Made by a program: the position numbers and the translations under genes. Under the pieces are notes generated by a model. That model was not told the origin of the DNA and ran no database searches. It was given only the letters and a program-made list of their open reading frames with translations. A DNA stretch of 64,000 bases from assembly GCF_014649835.1 (NCBI RefSeq), contig NZ_BMTU01000004.1, positions 372,001-436,000 of the forward strand. The letters are read 5' to 3'. The DNA comes from Streptomyces pilosus (lineage in GTDB: Bacteria; Actinomycetota; Actinomycetes; Streptomycetales; Streptomycetaceae). Shown here piece after piece: positions 26,089 through 34,101 of the stretch; the stretch's first letter is position 1, and every line of letters begins with the position of its first letter.

Positions 26089-26454
26089 CTACGTGCCGGG
26101 CGGCTTCCCGGCCGGGAACCTGAGCTCGTTCCGGTCGATCTTCGCCTCCAGGGCGGCCAGCGGATCGACGCCGAGGACCTCGCAGAACTGGAGGAGGTAG
26201 GCGAGGACGTCGGCGACCTCGTCGGTGACGCGGTGCGCGGTGCCGGGGTCGTCCATGACCCGGGCGGACTCCTCGGGCGTCAGCCACTGGAAGATCTCCA
26301 GGAGTTCGGAGGCCTCCACGCTGAGTGCGGCGGCGAGGTTTTTCGGGGTGTGGTAGGGCTGCCAGTCGCGGGCGGCCGCGAACGCGGCCAGGCGGTGCCG
26401 GAGTTCCGTGAGACCGGGCGGGCGCGGGGCGTCGTCGTCGTGCGGATCAGTCAC
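26089..26454 (-). CDS. MazG-like nucleotide pyrophosphohydrolase
   Basis: A 121-residue all-alpha NTP pyrophosphatase. The metal-binding motif pattern is visible as EASELLEIFQWL (about residues 49-60) and DEVADVLAYLLQFCEVLGVD (about 79-98), giving the E-x-x-E and E/D-x-x-D sets that bind Mg. Such enzymes hydrolyse non-canonical or excess nucleoside triphosphates. The GTG at 26454 starts the DPHDDDAPRPPG tail. There is no clear operon partner; the SepF-like gene lies 134 bases upstream on the same strand. Confidence 0.9.
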   Translation of the reverse strand: MTDPHDDDAPRPPGLTELRHRLAAFAAARDWQPYHTPKNLAAALSVEASELLEIFQWLTPEESARVMDDPGTAHRVTDEVADVLAYLLQFCEVLGVDPLAALEAKIDRNELRFPAGKPPGT

Positions 26455-26588
26455 GGTCCAGGTGTACCACCGTCGTCCCGCCCGCCCCGGCGGCCGGCCG
26501 GGGAGACCCCGCCCACCGCTCCGGCCGGGCGGATGCGCCGGCACCTCCGCGCCGCCGGACCGTGTGCCCCGCGAGGGCCCCTGGTCGG

Positions 26589-26984
26589 TCAGGTGCCCGG
26601 GAGGCCCATCCCCTCCATCAGCCCCGTGACCTCCGTGCCGGACGGGGTCAGCAGGAAGACGTTGCGGTCGACGCGGTGCATCCCGCTCGCCAGGCCGAAG
26701 ACGACACCCGTGCTGAAGTCCAGGACGCGTTTGGCGACGTCGGGTTCCGCGCTGGTCAGGTCGAGCAGCACGGGTATGCCGGACATCAGGGTCTCGGCGA
26801 CGTCGCGGGCGTCCGCGAACACGTTCACGCGCAGGACGACGAAGCGGCGCCGCGCCTCCGTCTCGGCCTCGGGCAGCGCGCGGTGGCCCACCGCGGACGG
26901 CCACGCGTCGCGGCCCCGCAGCGGAACGACCTGGGCGAGCCCCTCCCACTGCTCGTCGGTGACGTCGTGGCTGCTCACCGGCAT
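26589..26984 (-). CDS. SepF-like cell-division protein
   Basis: A 131-residue SepF-family protein. SepF tethers FtsZ to the membrane. The conserved C-terminal domain is visible: VVLRVNVFADARDVAETLMSG (shown here only in part, VVLRVNVFADARD), VLLDLTSAEPDVAKRVLDF and the FSTGVVFGLASGM strand-helix-strand. The short N-terminus lacks the long linker and clear amphipathic helix of the main division SepF, and it is not beside ftsZ. It is therefore likely one of the extra SepF paralogues found in Streptomyces. Confidence 0.82.
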   Translation of the reverse strand: MPVSSHDVTDEQWEGLAQVVPLRGRDAWPSAVGHRALPEAETEARRRFVVLRVNVFADARDVAETLMSGIPVLLDLTSAEPDVAKRVLDFSTGVVFGLASGMHRVDRNVFLLTPSGTEVTGLMEGMGLPGT

Positions 26985-27167
26985 GCTCCATCCCCTGTCG
27001 CGCTGGCTTTCTGCATCGGGCAATTCTTACTCATGGTCACCCGATCGGCCGAATACGACACGCTCCGCCATCGCACCGCACCCCCTCCCGCACCCACGCG
27101 AGGGAACCCGACTCCCCTGCGTCGCAGCCGCGTTGACCCGGTCCCGCCCAGCATGTCGCATGCACAC

Positions 27168-27758
27168 ATGACTGGTGACACGGAGGGTGTGGCGGGGCCG
27201 GTGCGCGCCTTCGGGATCCGGGAGGACCGGGAGGCGTACCCGGAGGAGCACCACGAGGACGCCGGCGGGGTGTGGGTGAAGATCCCGCGCAAGGGGTCCG
27301 GGATCGCCGGGACCGACTACGCGACCGCGCCGGAGTCGGCGCTGTGCCACGGCTGGATCGACGGCCACGAGAAGGAGCCGGCCGGCACCCACCGGCTCCG
27401 GCGCTTCACTCCGCGCCGCCCGCGCAGCAGGTGGTCGGCGGTCAACCGGCGGAAGGCCCTCGACCTGATCGCCCGGGGACGCGTGCGGCCGCCCGGCCTG
27501 CGCGAGGTGGAGAGGGCGCGGGCGGACGGCCGCTGGGAGGCCGCGTACGCGAGCCGGAGCAGGGCGACGGTGCCGGACGATCCGCGGGCCGCGCCGGACG
27601 CGGTGCCCGGCGCCGCCGCGTTCTCCGGCACCCTCGACAGCCGCAACCGTTACGCGATCCTGCACCGGGTCGGGGAGGCGAAGCGGCCGCGGACCCGCGC
27701 GGCCCCGATCGAGAGGTTCGTCGCCGTGCTCGCCGAGGGCAGGAAGCCCCACCCCTGA
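27168..27758 (+). CDS. YdeI/OmpD-associated family protein
   Basis: A 196-residue member of the YdeI family, sometimes labelled bacteriocin-protection protein. Typical segments are VWVKIPRKGSG, ALCHGWIDGHEK and RFTPRRPRSRWSAVNRRKA, with a C-terminal NRYAILHRVGEAKRPRTR block. No enzymatic function is established. Starts at 27153 and 27168 are both in frame; I prefer 27168 only for agreement with the usual family length. It converges on the GH3 gene with a 27-base gap. Confidence 0.85.
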   Translation: MTGDTEGVAGPVRAFGIREDREAYPEEHHEDAGGVWVKIPRKGSGIAGTDYATAPESALCHGWIDGHEKEPAGTHRLRRFTPRRPRSRWSAVNRRKALDLIARGRVRPPGLREVERARADGRWEAAYASRSRATVPDDPRAAPDAVPGAAAFSGTLDSRNRYAILHRVGEAKRPRTRAAPIERFVAVLAEGRKPHP

Positions 27759-27785
27759 GCGGTGGCGGGCGGCGGCCGGCGCGGA

Positions 27786-29276
27786 TCAGCCCGCGACGAC
27801 CGCCTCGGCCGCCGCGACGCCGCAGACGCGTGCCGCGCCGTGGGTGGCGATGTGCGGGGCGCCGCGCGGGGCGGACTGCGGTACGCCCATCTCGACCACC
27901 ACGGTCCGCGGGTCGGCGGCGAGCAGGGTGTCGACGGCCGTGCGCATCCACGGGTGCCGGTGCTCGTCGCGGACCACGGCGACGACGCGCAGGCCCGCCG
28001 CCGCCTTCAGTGCCGCCTCGCCCGCGCCGGGGCCGGTGAAGTGACCGGTGAGGGTGCCGGGCAGCAGCCGCTCCAGTTCCTCGCCGACACCCCACGGGGT
28101 CTCGTCGCCCACGGCGATGTTCGGGGCCGGGTTGAAGGTGGCCACGTACACCGGTCCGGTGACCGGCGCCGGGTCCGCGGACCGGGTCACGGTCACCGCG
28201 CGGCGGGCCGCCGTCAGGCCGATCTCCGGCCGGGGGTCGGCGGTCGCCGCGGGGGACCGCCGCACACCGGCGGTCCACTCGGCGAGCGCGCGCACCCGGG
28301 CGGCCGCGTCGGCGAGCCGCTCCTCCGGCAGCTCACCGGAGCGTACGGCGCTCACCAGCGCGTTCTGCAGGTTCCGCACCGTGTCCTCGTCGCACAGCCC
28401 GCCGCCCACGCAGATCGCGTCGGCGCCGGCGGCGATGGCCAGGACGACCCCGTGTTCGAGGCCGTAGGTACCGGAGACGGCGCGCATCTCCATGCCGTCG
28501 GTGACGATCAGGCCGTCGTAGCCGAGTTCGCCGCGCAGCAGGTCGGTGAGGATGCGCCGGGACAGTGTGGCCGGGCGGTCCGGGTCGAGGACCGGCACCC
28601 GGATGTGGGCGCTCATGACGGCACGCGTGCCGGCCGCGATCGCGGCCCGGAACGGCTGCAGTTCGCGCTCGTGCAGCGTGGTGGAGTCGAGGTCGATCTG
28701 CGGCAGCGCGTGGTGGGAGTCGACGCTCGTGTCGCCGTGGCCGGGGAAGTGCTTGGTGCACGCGGCGACGCCGGTGGACTGCAGGCCCTCCACGTAGGCG
28801 GCGGTGTGCCGGGCGACCAGGGCGGTGTCCCGGCCGAAGGAGCGCACGCCGATCACCGGGTTGTCGGGGTCGGCGTTGACGTCGGCGGAGGGGGCCCAGT
28901 TGAAGTTGACCCCGCACTCGGCGAGCCGGCGGCCCAGTTCGCGGGCGACGCCCCGGGTCAGGTCCGTGTCGTCGACCGCGCCCAGAGCGTGGTTGCCGGG
29001 GAAGGAGGAACCGGTGCGCACCTCCAGGCGGGTGACGTCGCCGCTCTCCTCGTCGATGGCCACCAGCAGGTCGTCCCGCTCGGCCCGCAGTTGCGCGGTG
29101 AGGGCGGTGACCTGCTCGGCGGTGGCGACGTTGCGGCCGAAGAGGGCGACGGAGGCGAGGCCCTCGCCGAGCCGGCGGCGTACCCAGTCGGGCGCGGTGG
29201 TGCCGGCGAAGCCCGGCTGGAGCACGGCGAGCGCGTCCCGGGTGAGGGTGTCGGTGCCGGTGGTGAATGTCGTCAT
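27786..29276 (-). CDS. dasD: glycoside hydrolase family 3, beta-N-acetylglucosaminidase type (DasD-like)
   Basis: A 496-residue GH3 enzyme. The NagZ-type motif KHFPGHGDTSVDSHHALPQ lies near residue 174 and the nucleophile Asp is in LIVTDGMEMRAV. There is no signal peptide, so it is intracellular, as expected for an enzyme that splits imported chitobiose into N-acetylglucosamine. It is nine bases downstream of the second permease gene and ends the dasABC-like operon, the position of dasD in S. coelicolor. The symbol rests on that synteny. Confidence 0.85.
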   Translation of the reverse strand: MTTFTTGTDTLTRDALAVLQPGFAGTTAPDWVRRRLGEGLASVALFGRNVATAEQVTALTAQLRAERDDLLVAIDEESGDVTRLEVRTGSSFPGNHALGAVDDTDLTRGVARELGRRLAECGVNFNWAPSADVNADPDNPVIGVRSFGRDTALVARHTAAYVEGLQSTGVAACTKHFPGHGDTSVDSHHALPQIDLDSTTLHERELQPFRAAIAAGTRAVMSAHIRVPVLDPDRPATLSRRILTDLLRGELGYDGLIVTDGMEMRAVSGTYGLEHGVVLAIAAGADAICVGGGLCDEDTVRNLQNALVSAVRSGELPEERLADAAARVRALAEWTAGVRRSPAATADPRPEIGLTAARRAVTVTRSADPAPVTGPVYVATFNPAPNIAVGDETPWGVGEELERLLPGTLTGHFTGPGAGEAALKAAAGLRVVAVVRDEHRHPWMRTAVDTLLAADPRTVVVEMGVPQSAPRGAPHIATHGAARVCGVAAAEAVVAG

Positions 29277-29285
29277 CGGGTGGCG

Positions 29286-30119
29286 TTATCCCTTCACGGC
29301 GCCCGCGGTGAGACCGCTGACGGCCCTGCGCTGCAGGAAGACGAAGAGGATCAGGATCGGGATGGCGAAGAGCGACGAGGCGGCCATCGTGGCACCCCAG
29401 TCGTTGCCGAACTGGGTCTGGAAGCTGGACAGCCACAGCGGCAGGGTCTGCGCACCGCCGGATTCCTTGCTGAGCACCAGGACGAGGGGGAACTCGTTCC
29501 ACGCGGTGATGAAGCCGAACATGGAGGTGGACATCAGACCCGGCGCGAGCAGCGGCAGGATGACCCGGCGGAACGCCTGGGCGCGGGTGCAGCCGTCGAC
29601 CATCGCCGACTCCTCCAGCTCCTTCGGCACGGCGGCGACGAAGCCGCGGAGCGTCAGGATGGTGAAGGGCAGGATCATCATCATGTAGAAGGCCGTGAGC
29701 GGCACCAGGCTGTTCAGCATGGAGGCGTCCCGCACGATCATGTAGATCGCGATGACCATGACCTCCCAGGGCGCCATCTGGGCCAGCATGAAGCCGATGA
29801 CGAAGCCGCGCCGCCCCTTGAACCGCATGCGGGCCAGGGCGAAGGAGCCGGCCAGCGCGATGAGCAGCGAGAACACGACGGCCAGGCCGGTGACGGTCAG
29901 CGAGTTGCGGACGTAGGTCCAGAAGTGGTCGGCGTCCGTCGCGGTCCTGAAGTGCTCGAACGTGATGTTCGTGGGGAACCACACCGGGTTCTCCGCGATG
30001 ATGTCGCCGGTCGGCTTCAGGGCCGTGGCGAACATCCAGTACACGGGGAAGACGCAGGCGATGAACACGACGACGGCCGTGGCGTTGGGCCACACGCGGC
30101 CGAAGAGCGAGCGCTTCAC
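29286..30119 (-). CDS. dasC: sugar ABC transporter permease (DasC-like)
   Basis: A 277-residue inner-membrane permease with about six transmembrane segments (for example AVVVFIACVFPVYWMFA and LAVVFSLLIALAGSFALA). The coupling loop for the ATPase is LEESAMVDGCTRAQAFRR. It starts with GTG, which overlaps the stop of the first permease gene (GTGA). It would import N,N'-diacetylchitobiose with DasA and DasB. No ATPase gene is present in the cluster; in Streptomyces the shared ATPase MsiK serves such importers. Confidence 0.88.
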   Translation of the reverse strand: MKRSLFGRVWPNATAVVVFIACVFPVYWMFATALKPTGDIIAENPVWFPTNITFEHFRTATDADHFWTYVRNSLTVTGLAVVFSLLIALAGSFALARMRFKGRRGFVIGFMLAQMAPWEVMVIAIYMIVRDASMLNSLVPLTAFYMMMILPFTILTLRGFVAAVPKELEESAMVDGCTRAQAFRRVILPLLAPGLMSTSMFGFITAWNEFPLVLVLSKESGGAQTLPLWLSSFQTQFGNDWGATMAASSLFAIPILILFVFLQRRAVSGLTAGAVKG

Positions 30120-31102
30120 AGCTCGTCCTCCTCTTGCTTGAGCACGATCCTGAGGTAGTAGGCGGTCAGGCCGAGCATGATCAGGATGGTCAGGACGGCG
30201 ATCGCCGCGCCCATGCCGTAGTGCTGGTTGCCGACGCCCTCGACGTAGGCGTAGACCGGCAGGATCTCGGTGAGCCGGTCGGGGCCTCCGCCGTTGAAGG
30301 TGAAGACCTGGACGAACGCCTTGAAGATCCAGATGATCTCCAGGAACGTCGTCGCGTAGAGGAACGGCCGCAGGAACGGCAGGGTGACCGTGGTGAAGCT
30401 GCGCCAGGCGCCGGCGCCGTCCAGGGCGGCGGCCTCGTACAGTTCGCCGGGGATGGTGGTGGTCGCCGCGTAGAGGTTGATCGCGACGAACGGGACGGAC
30501 ATCCAGACGATCAGCAGGGTCACGACGAAGAACGTCGACATCTGGCTGCTGGTCCAGCTGTAGTCGGCCATGGAGTGCCAGCCGAGTTTGTCCAGGACCC
30601 AGTTGACGACACCGAACCGCTGCGCGAAGAGCCACTGGTACACGGTGGTGGCGGCGACCACGGGCATGGCCCAGGCCAGCACCAGGCCGATCAGCAGGGT
30701 CAGCCGCATCCGCTTGCCGAGGCGGGCGAGCAGCAGACCGGTCAGGGCGCCCAGGACCATCGTCAGGACGACGTTGACCGCCGTGAACAGGATGGAGCGG
30801 AGGGTGACCCGCCAGAAGTCCTCGCCGGTGAGGACCTCCTTGTAGTTGTCGAAGCCGTTCCACTCCGTGACGTGCTGGATCAGCTGCGCCATGTTGAGGT
30901 TCTGGAACGACAGCAGCAGGTCCTTCAGCAGCGGCCAGCCGAGCAGCAGCACGGTGGCCGCGCAGGCGGGCAGCAGCAGGAGGTAGGGGGCGAGCGCGCC
31001 GGCGCGCGACGCGGCTCTCGGTTTCGGCCTGCCGGGTCCTGTGTCGTCCGCCTTGCGGACGTCCGCCGGGCCGGAAGGCGGCCGTTCGGTCTGCACGGTC
31101 AT
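30116..31102 (-). CDS. dasB: sugar ABC transporter permease (DasB-like)
   Basis: A 328-residue permease with the usual first membrane segment [19 protein letters not shown] and the cytoplasmic loop [16 protein letters not shown]. It follows the solute-binding protein gene after an 88-base gap that holds a 12-bp hairpin, and it overlaps the next permease gene by four bases. Role: one half of the membrane channel of a chitobiose-type importer. Confidence 0.88.
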   Translation of the reverse strand: MTVQTERPPSGPADVRKADDTGPGRPKPRAASRAGALAPYLLLLPACAATVLLLGWPLLKDLLLSFQNLNMAQLIQHVTEWNGFDNYKEVLTGEDFWRVTLRSILFTAVNVVLTMVLGALTGLLLARLGKRMRLTLLIGLVLAWAMPVVAATTVYQWLFAQRFGVVNWVLDKLGWHSMADYSWTSSQMSTFFVVTLLIVWMSVPFVAINLYAATTTIPGELYEAAALDGAGAWRSFTTVTLPFLRPFLYATTFLEIIWIFKAFVQVFTFNGGGPDRLTEILPVYAYVEGVGNQHYGMGAAIAVLTILIMLGLTAYYLRIVLKQEEDEL

Positions 31103-31135
31103 GCTCGCGATCTCTCTTCTCGGCGTGCTGAACGC

Positions 31136-31171
31136 GGGGCGGGGGCCGTCGCGTCGGTCGGCCCCCGCCCC
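31136..31171. terminator. 12-bp hairpin between dasA and dasB
   Basis: GGGGCGGGGGCC / GGCCCCCGCCCC is a perfect 12-base inverted repeat with a 12-base loop, located 19 bases past the solute-binding protein stop. Such structures between the binding-protein and permease genes commonly lower permease expression relative to the binding protein, by partial termination or by protecting the upstream mRNA. Confidence 0.65.
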
Positions 31172-31190
31172 GGTCGGAGCGCGTGCGCTC

Positions 31191-32468
31191 CTACTGCTGC
31201 TGCGCCAGGCGCTTGTTGAACTCGCCCTCGACCTGCTTGGCGGCCTCGGCCGGGGACTTGCCGTTCAGCACGGCGGTCAGGTACGTCTTGATCGGGTTGG
31301 GCGCGTTCTCGACCGCGGCCCACTCCGGGATCAGCGGCGTGGTGCCGCCGACGGCGGCGGCCGGTGCGGCGGCCTCGGCGGGGGCGTTGCCCTTCAGGTT
31401 GCTCTGCAGCGACTCCTTGTTGGGGATGACGCCGTTGAGCTTGGCCAGCTGGCCCTCGAACTGGTCGGAGAGGGCGATCTTCAGGAACTCCTTGGCCAGT
31501 TCCTGCTTCTTGCTGCCGGCGGCGACGGCGAGGTTGGAGCCGCCGAGGAAGACGCCCTCGGGCTTGTCGGCCGCGGCACCGGGGATGGTGAAGTAGCCGA
31601 TGTCCTGCTCGATCTTCGGGTTGGCCTTGATCGCGATGCCGGCTTCCCAGCCCATGCCGATGAACGCGCCGACGTTGCCCTTGGCGAAGACCTCACCCTG
31701 CTGCGGGGTGGCCTCGTCCTTGTCCTTGGGCGCCTTCGACAGCGCCTGGAACTTCTTGTACGTCTCCGTGGCGGCGGCGACCTTCGGGTCGTCGAGGTTG
31801 GAGACGTACTTGTCGCCGTCCTTCTTGACGAGTTCGCCGCCCTCGCCGATCACGAGGCCGACGAAGTGGTACCAGTTCTGGCCGGGCAGGTAGATCGGCT
31901 CGGCGTCGGTCTTGGCACCGATGGTCTTGAGCGCGGCGTAGAACTCGTCGCGGGTCTTGGGGGTGTCCTTGAGGCCGGCGTCCGCCCACACCTTCTTGTT
32001 GTAGAGGACGACGCGGTTGGCGAAGTACCAGGGCGCGGCGTACTGCTTGCCCTCGAAGACGGACGACTCGTTGAGCGACTCGGTCCACTCGCCGCCGATC
32101 TCGGACTTGAGGTCGGCGAGGTCGGCGAGCCCGCCGGTCTTGGCGTAGGCCGGGGTCTGCGTGTTGCCGATCTCGAAGACGTCCGGCGGGTTCTCCTCGG
32201 ACAGCGCGGTGGTCAGCTTCTGCTGGATGCCGTTCCACTGCTGGACCTCGAACTTGACCTTCGCCTTGGTCTTCTTCTCGAACTCGGCGGTGAGGTCCTT
32301 CTGCCACTGGTCCGGCGACGAGCCGTCCATCACCCACACGGTGAGCGTCTCGCCGGCGTAACCGTCCGCTCCGGCCTTCTTGTCGCCGTCGCCGCTGTCG
32401 CCGCCGCACGCAGCGACGGAGAACAACATGCCCGCGACCCCGATCGCGGCTATCAGCTTGCGCTTCAC
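31191..32468 (-). CDS. dasA: solute-binding lipoprotein, chitobiose/GlcNAc type (DasA-like)
   Basis: A 425-residue extracellular binding protein with a lipoprotein signal: [20 protein letters not shown] followed by Cys-21 in a VAAC lipobox. The mature protein has the family-1 sugar-binder pattern, with [34 protein letters not shown] and [16 protein letters not shown] chose GTG 32468, preceded by GAGGAGGGG seven bases upstream. It is divergent from the DasR-like gene across 372 bases containing three dre-like sites, the arrangement known for dasA-dasR. Confidence 0.88.
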   Translation of the reverse strand: MKRKLIAAIGVAGMLFSVAACGGDSGDGDKKAGADGYAGETLTVWVMDGSSPDQWQKDLTAEFEKKTKAKVKFEVQQWNGIQQKLTTALSEENPPDVFEIGNTQTPAYAKTGGLADLADLKSEIGGEWTESLNESSVFEGKQYAAPWYFANRVVLYNKKVWADAGLKDTPKTRDEFYAALKTIGAKTDAEPIYLPGQNWYHFVGLVIGEGGELVKKDGDKYVSNLDDPKVAAATETYKKFQALSKAPKDKDEATPQQGEVFAKGNVGAFIGMGWEAGIAIKANPKIEQDIGYFTIPGAAADKPEGVFLGGSNLAVAAGSKKQELAKEFLKIALSDQFEGQLAKLNGVIPNKESLQSNLKGNAPAEAAAPAAAVGGTTPLIPEWAAVENAPNPIKTYLTAVLNGKSPAEAAKQVEGEFNKRLAQQQ

Positions 32469-32569
32469 GCGCCACCCCTCCTCAGGAATGCCTTCCACAC
32501 CCACGCCCTCGGCGGTGACCCTGACAACGGCGCAACGGCTCGGGGGGCTGGGACCCGGCTTCCTCTAAA

Positions 32570-32581
32570 TGGTTTAGACCA
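32570..32581. promoter_or_regulatory. dre-like DasR site 1
   Basis: TGGTTTAGACCA differs at one position from the dre core TGGTCTAGACCA and lies about 100 bases upstream of dasA. DasR binding there would repress the importer until glucosamine-6-phosphate accumulates. Confidence 0.75.
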
Positions 32582-32593
32582 GCAAGGGGAGCT

Positions 32594-32605
32594 TGGCCTA
32601 GACCT
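32594..32605. promoter_or_regulatory. dre-like DasR site 2
   Basis: TGGCCTAGACCT keeps the CTAGACC centre and differs from the dre core at two positions. It starts 24 bases after site 1. Confidence 0.55.
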
Positions 32606-32702
32606 ATGGCTCTGTCAAGGGTCGTGGACTCACGCCTCGGTAACGGCTCGGACACCCCTGACGGGCCGCAGAACTCCACCCAAACGGGGACGGGTTGAGG
32701 GT

Positions 32703-32714
32703 TGGACTAGACCA
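32703..32714. promoter_or_regulatory. dre-like DasR site 3
   Basis: TGGACTAGACCA differs from the dre core at one position. It lies 127 bases upstream of the DasR-like gene and may serve autoregulation. Confidence 0.75.
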
Positions 32715-32840
32715 AAGCGAGAGCACACCGTTATAACGGGATCGCCGAGCGTGCGGCGCCGAACCCGGCCGTCCGCCGACGTGCACCGCGGCCGGCTCCC
32801 TGCCGTCCGCGCGCCGGACACCGCAGCCGGAAGGCAGGTC

Positions 32841-33605
32841 ATGAGCACCGACGTCGTTAGCGCCCGGGCCGGAAGGGGGGCGCCGGACCCCATCGGTCGC
32901 GTCCCGAAGTACTACCGCATCAAGCAGCGGTTACTGCAGATGACCGACGAGCGGGCGCCGGGCGCCCCGATGCCGGCCGAGCGCCTGCTCGCCGTCGAGT
33001 TCCGCACCTCCCGCACCACGATCCGCAGGGCGTTGCAGGAGCTGGTGGGCGAGGGCCGGCTGGACCGGATCCAGGGCAAGGGCACGTTCGTCGCCCGCCC
33101 GAAGGTCTACCGGACGCTCCAGCTCACCTCCTACACGGAGGACATGCGGGCCCAGGGGCTCAACCCGACCTCGCAGGTACTGGACATCGGGTACGTCCCC
33201 GCCGACGCCGAGCTCGCGGCCCTGCTGGAGGTGGAGCCGGAGGACAGGGTGCTGCGCATCGAGCGGCTGCGGCTGGCCGGCGGGGAGCCGATGGCCATCG
33301 AGGCGACCCACCTGTCCGCCCGCCGATTCCCCCACCTGCGCCGCAACCTCTCCCGTTACACCTCGCTCTACACCACCCTCGCCGAGGTGTACGGGGTGCG
33401 CCCGGCGGAGGCCGACGAGACGATCGAGACCTCCCCGGCGACCCCGCGGGAGGCCGGACTGCTCGGTACGGACGTGGGGCTGCCGATGCTGCTGCTGTCC
33501 CGCCACGCGCGGGACGAGTCCGGAACGCCGGTGGAATGGGTCCGCTCGGTGTACCGCGGCTCGCGCTACAAGTTCACGGCGACCCTGACCCGCCCGACAC
33601 CCTGA
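32841..33605 (+). CDS. dasR: GntR/HutC-family regulator, DasR-like
   Basis: A 254-residue regulator, the exact length of DasR. The N-terminal winged helix (about residues 18-88) contains [34 protein letters not shown] and [11 protein letters not shown]; the C-terminal UTRA effector domain includes [15 protein letters not shown] and [15 protein letters not shown]. DasR senses phosphorylated amino sugars and controls chitin use, development and antibiotic genes. Codon 31 (32931-32933) is TTA, so translation should depend on the bldA tRNA. It could be the main DasR or a paralogue; the whole genome is needed to tell. Confidence 0.85.
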   Translation: MSTDVVSARAGRGAPDPIGRVPKYYRIKQRLLQMTDERAPGAPMPAERLLAVEFRTSRTTIRRALQELVGEGRLDRIQGKGTFVARPKVYRTLQLTSYTEDMRAQGLNPTSQVLDIGYVPADAELAALLEVEPEDRVLRIERLRLAGGEPMAIEATHLSARRFPHLRRNLSRYTSLYTTLAEVYGVRPAEADETIETSPATPREAGLLGTDVGLPMLLLSRHARDESGTPVEWVRSVYRGSRYKFTATLTRPTP

Positions 33606-33675
33606 CTGGCGCCTTCGTCTTCAACCTCCTTTATATAAACATAAGTTGAAAAAGGTGTTCCTTGACAGGGCACAT

Positions 33676-33687
33676 TGGTCCAGTCCA
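33676..33687. promoter_or_regulatory. dre-like site overlapping PhyH operon promoter, 1
   Basis: TGGTCCAGTCCA differs from the dre core TGGTCTAGACCA at two positions. It covers the spacer and -10 region of the promoter at 33662-33691. It is exactly 21 bases, two helical turns, from the next site. Confidence 0.45.
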
Positions 33688-33696
33688 CGATCCCCA

Positions 33697-33708
33697 TGGT
33701 CTGAACCA
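33697..33708. promoter_or_regulatory. dre-like site overlapping PhyH operon promoter, 2
   Basis: TGGTCTGAACCA is an imperfect palindrome differing from the dre core only in its two central-right bases. It lies at the predicted transcription start, 21 bases after the first site. Confidence 0.45.
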
Positions 33709-33766
33709 CTCGCGGGGCACGGTCGTCACAGCCGCCGCGTGCACAACCCCGCACGGAGGTCCCCGC

Positions 33767-33991
33767 ATGGCCGAGAGCAGCCGCCCGCGACTGCCGCGGT
33801 GGACGCACTCCGTGCGCCGGCCCCCTTCCGGGAGGACGCAGGCGCCGGGCCGGATGCCGGCGCGACCGTCCGGTCCGGGGGGCGACATCGATGTCACCCC
33901 CGGCCTCCCGCGCCCGGCGTCCGGGGTGCGCTCCCGCTCCCGCGGGGCGCACCCCGGAGTCGTTTCCGGGCGCGCCGCCGTCCGGCCGTAG
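33767..33991 (+). CDS. small Arg/Pro-rich ORF in leader of PhyH operon
   Basis: A 74-residue ORF, MAESSRPRLPRWTHSVRR and onward, rich in Arg, Pro, Gly and Ser, with no recognised domain. Its ATG has GGAGG seven bases upstream, better than most genes here, and it lies directly after the operon promoter. It ends 110 bases before phyH, and two strong hairpins (33878-33901, 33920-33958) fall inside its 3' half. It may be a translated leader that controls folding of those hairpins, a real small protein, or chance; codon bias alone does not decide. Confidence 0.35.
   Translation: MAESSRPRLPRWTHSVRRPPSGRTQAPGRMPARPSGPGGDIDVTPGLPRPASGVRSRSRGAHPGVVSGRAAVRP
33878..33901 (+). other. 24-base imperfect palindrome in PhyH leader
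   Basis: GGGGG-C-GACATC / GATGTC-A-CCCCC is an inverted repeat with one mismatched pair and no loop. It could be a DNA operator or fold as a stem in the leader RNA. Confidence 0.4.
33920..33958 (+). terminator. strong stem-loop in PhyH leader
   Basis: A perfect 12-base repeat (TCCGGGGTGCGC / GCGCACCCCGGA) encloses an inner CCCGC-TCCC-GCGGG stem. It lies 144 bases before phyH, inside the small ORF, and is a candidate attenuator. Confidence 0.45.
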
Positions 33992-34101
33992 CGGACCCGT
34001 GCGGCGCCGGCCGGTCACCGGCTCCGTCGCCCGCCGCGTCCGCCCCTTCTTCCTTCCTCCTGTCCGCATGCCGTGAGCGATCCCGATCTCCGGAGTACCG
34101 C

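Larger units (their letters stand above)
33606..33766 (+). promoter_or_regulatory. control region of the PhyH operon
   Basis: This stretch starts with a strikingly AT-rich block (33620-33650) flanked by TTCAAC and GTTGAA. Then comes TTGACA at 33662-33667, with CACGAT at 33686-33691 after an 18-base spacer, a credible vegetative promoter. Two dre-like sequences overlap the -10 region and the expected start point (listed separately). Within 33751-33760 lies GGAGG, the ribosome binding site of the small ORF that follows. Confidence 0.5.

Noticed and set aside
26975..27034. 19-codon ORF ending over the SepF-like start, a possible leader peptide
   Set aside because: There is no good ribosome binding site, and the AT-rich part looks more like a promoter -10 region.
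33620..33650. AT-rich block as a sign of a mobile element or att site
   Set aside because: It is only about 30 bases, with short inverted ends, no duplicated flanks, no tRNA and no integrase nearby. A promoter-upstream role is simpler.
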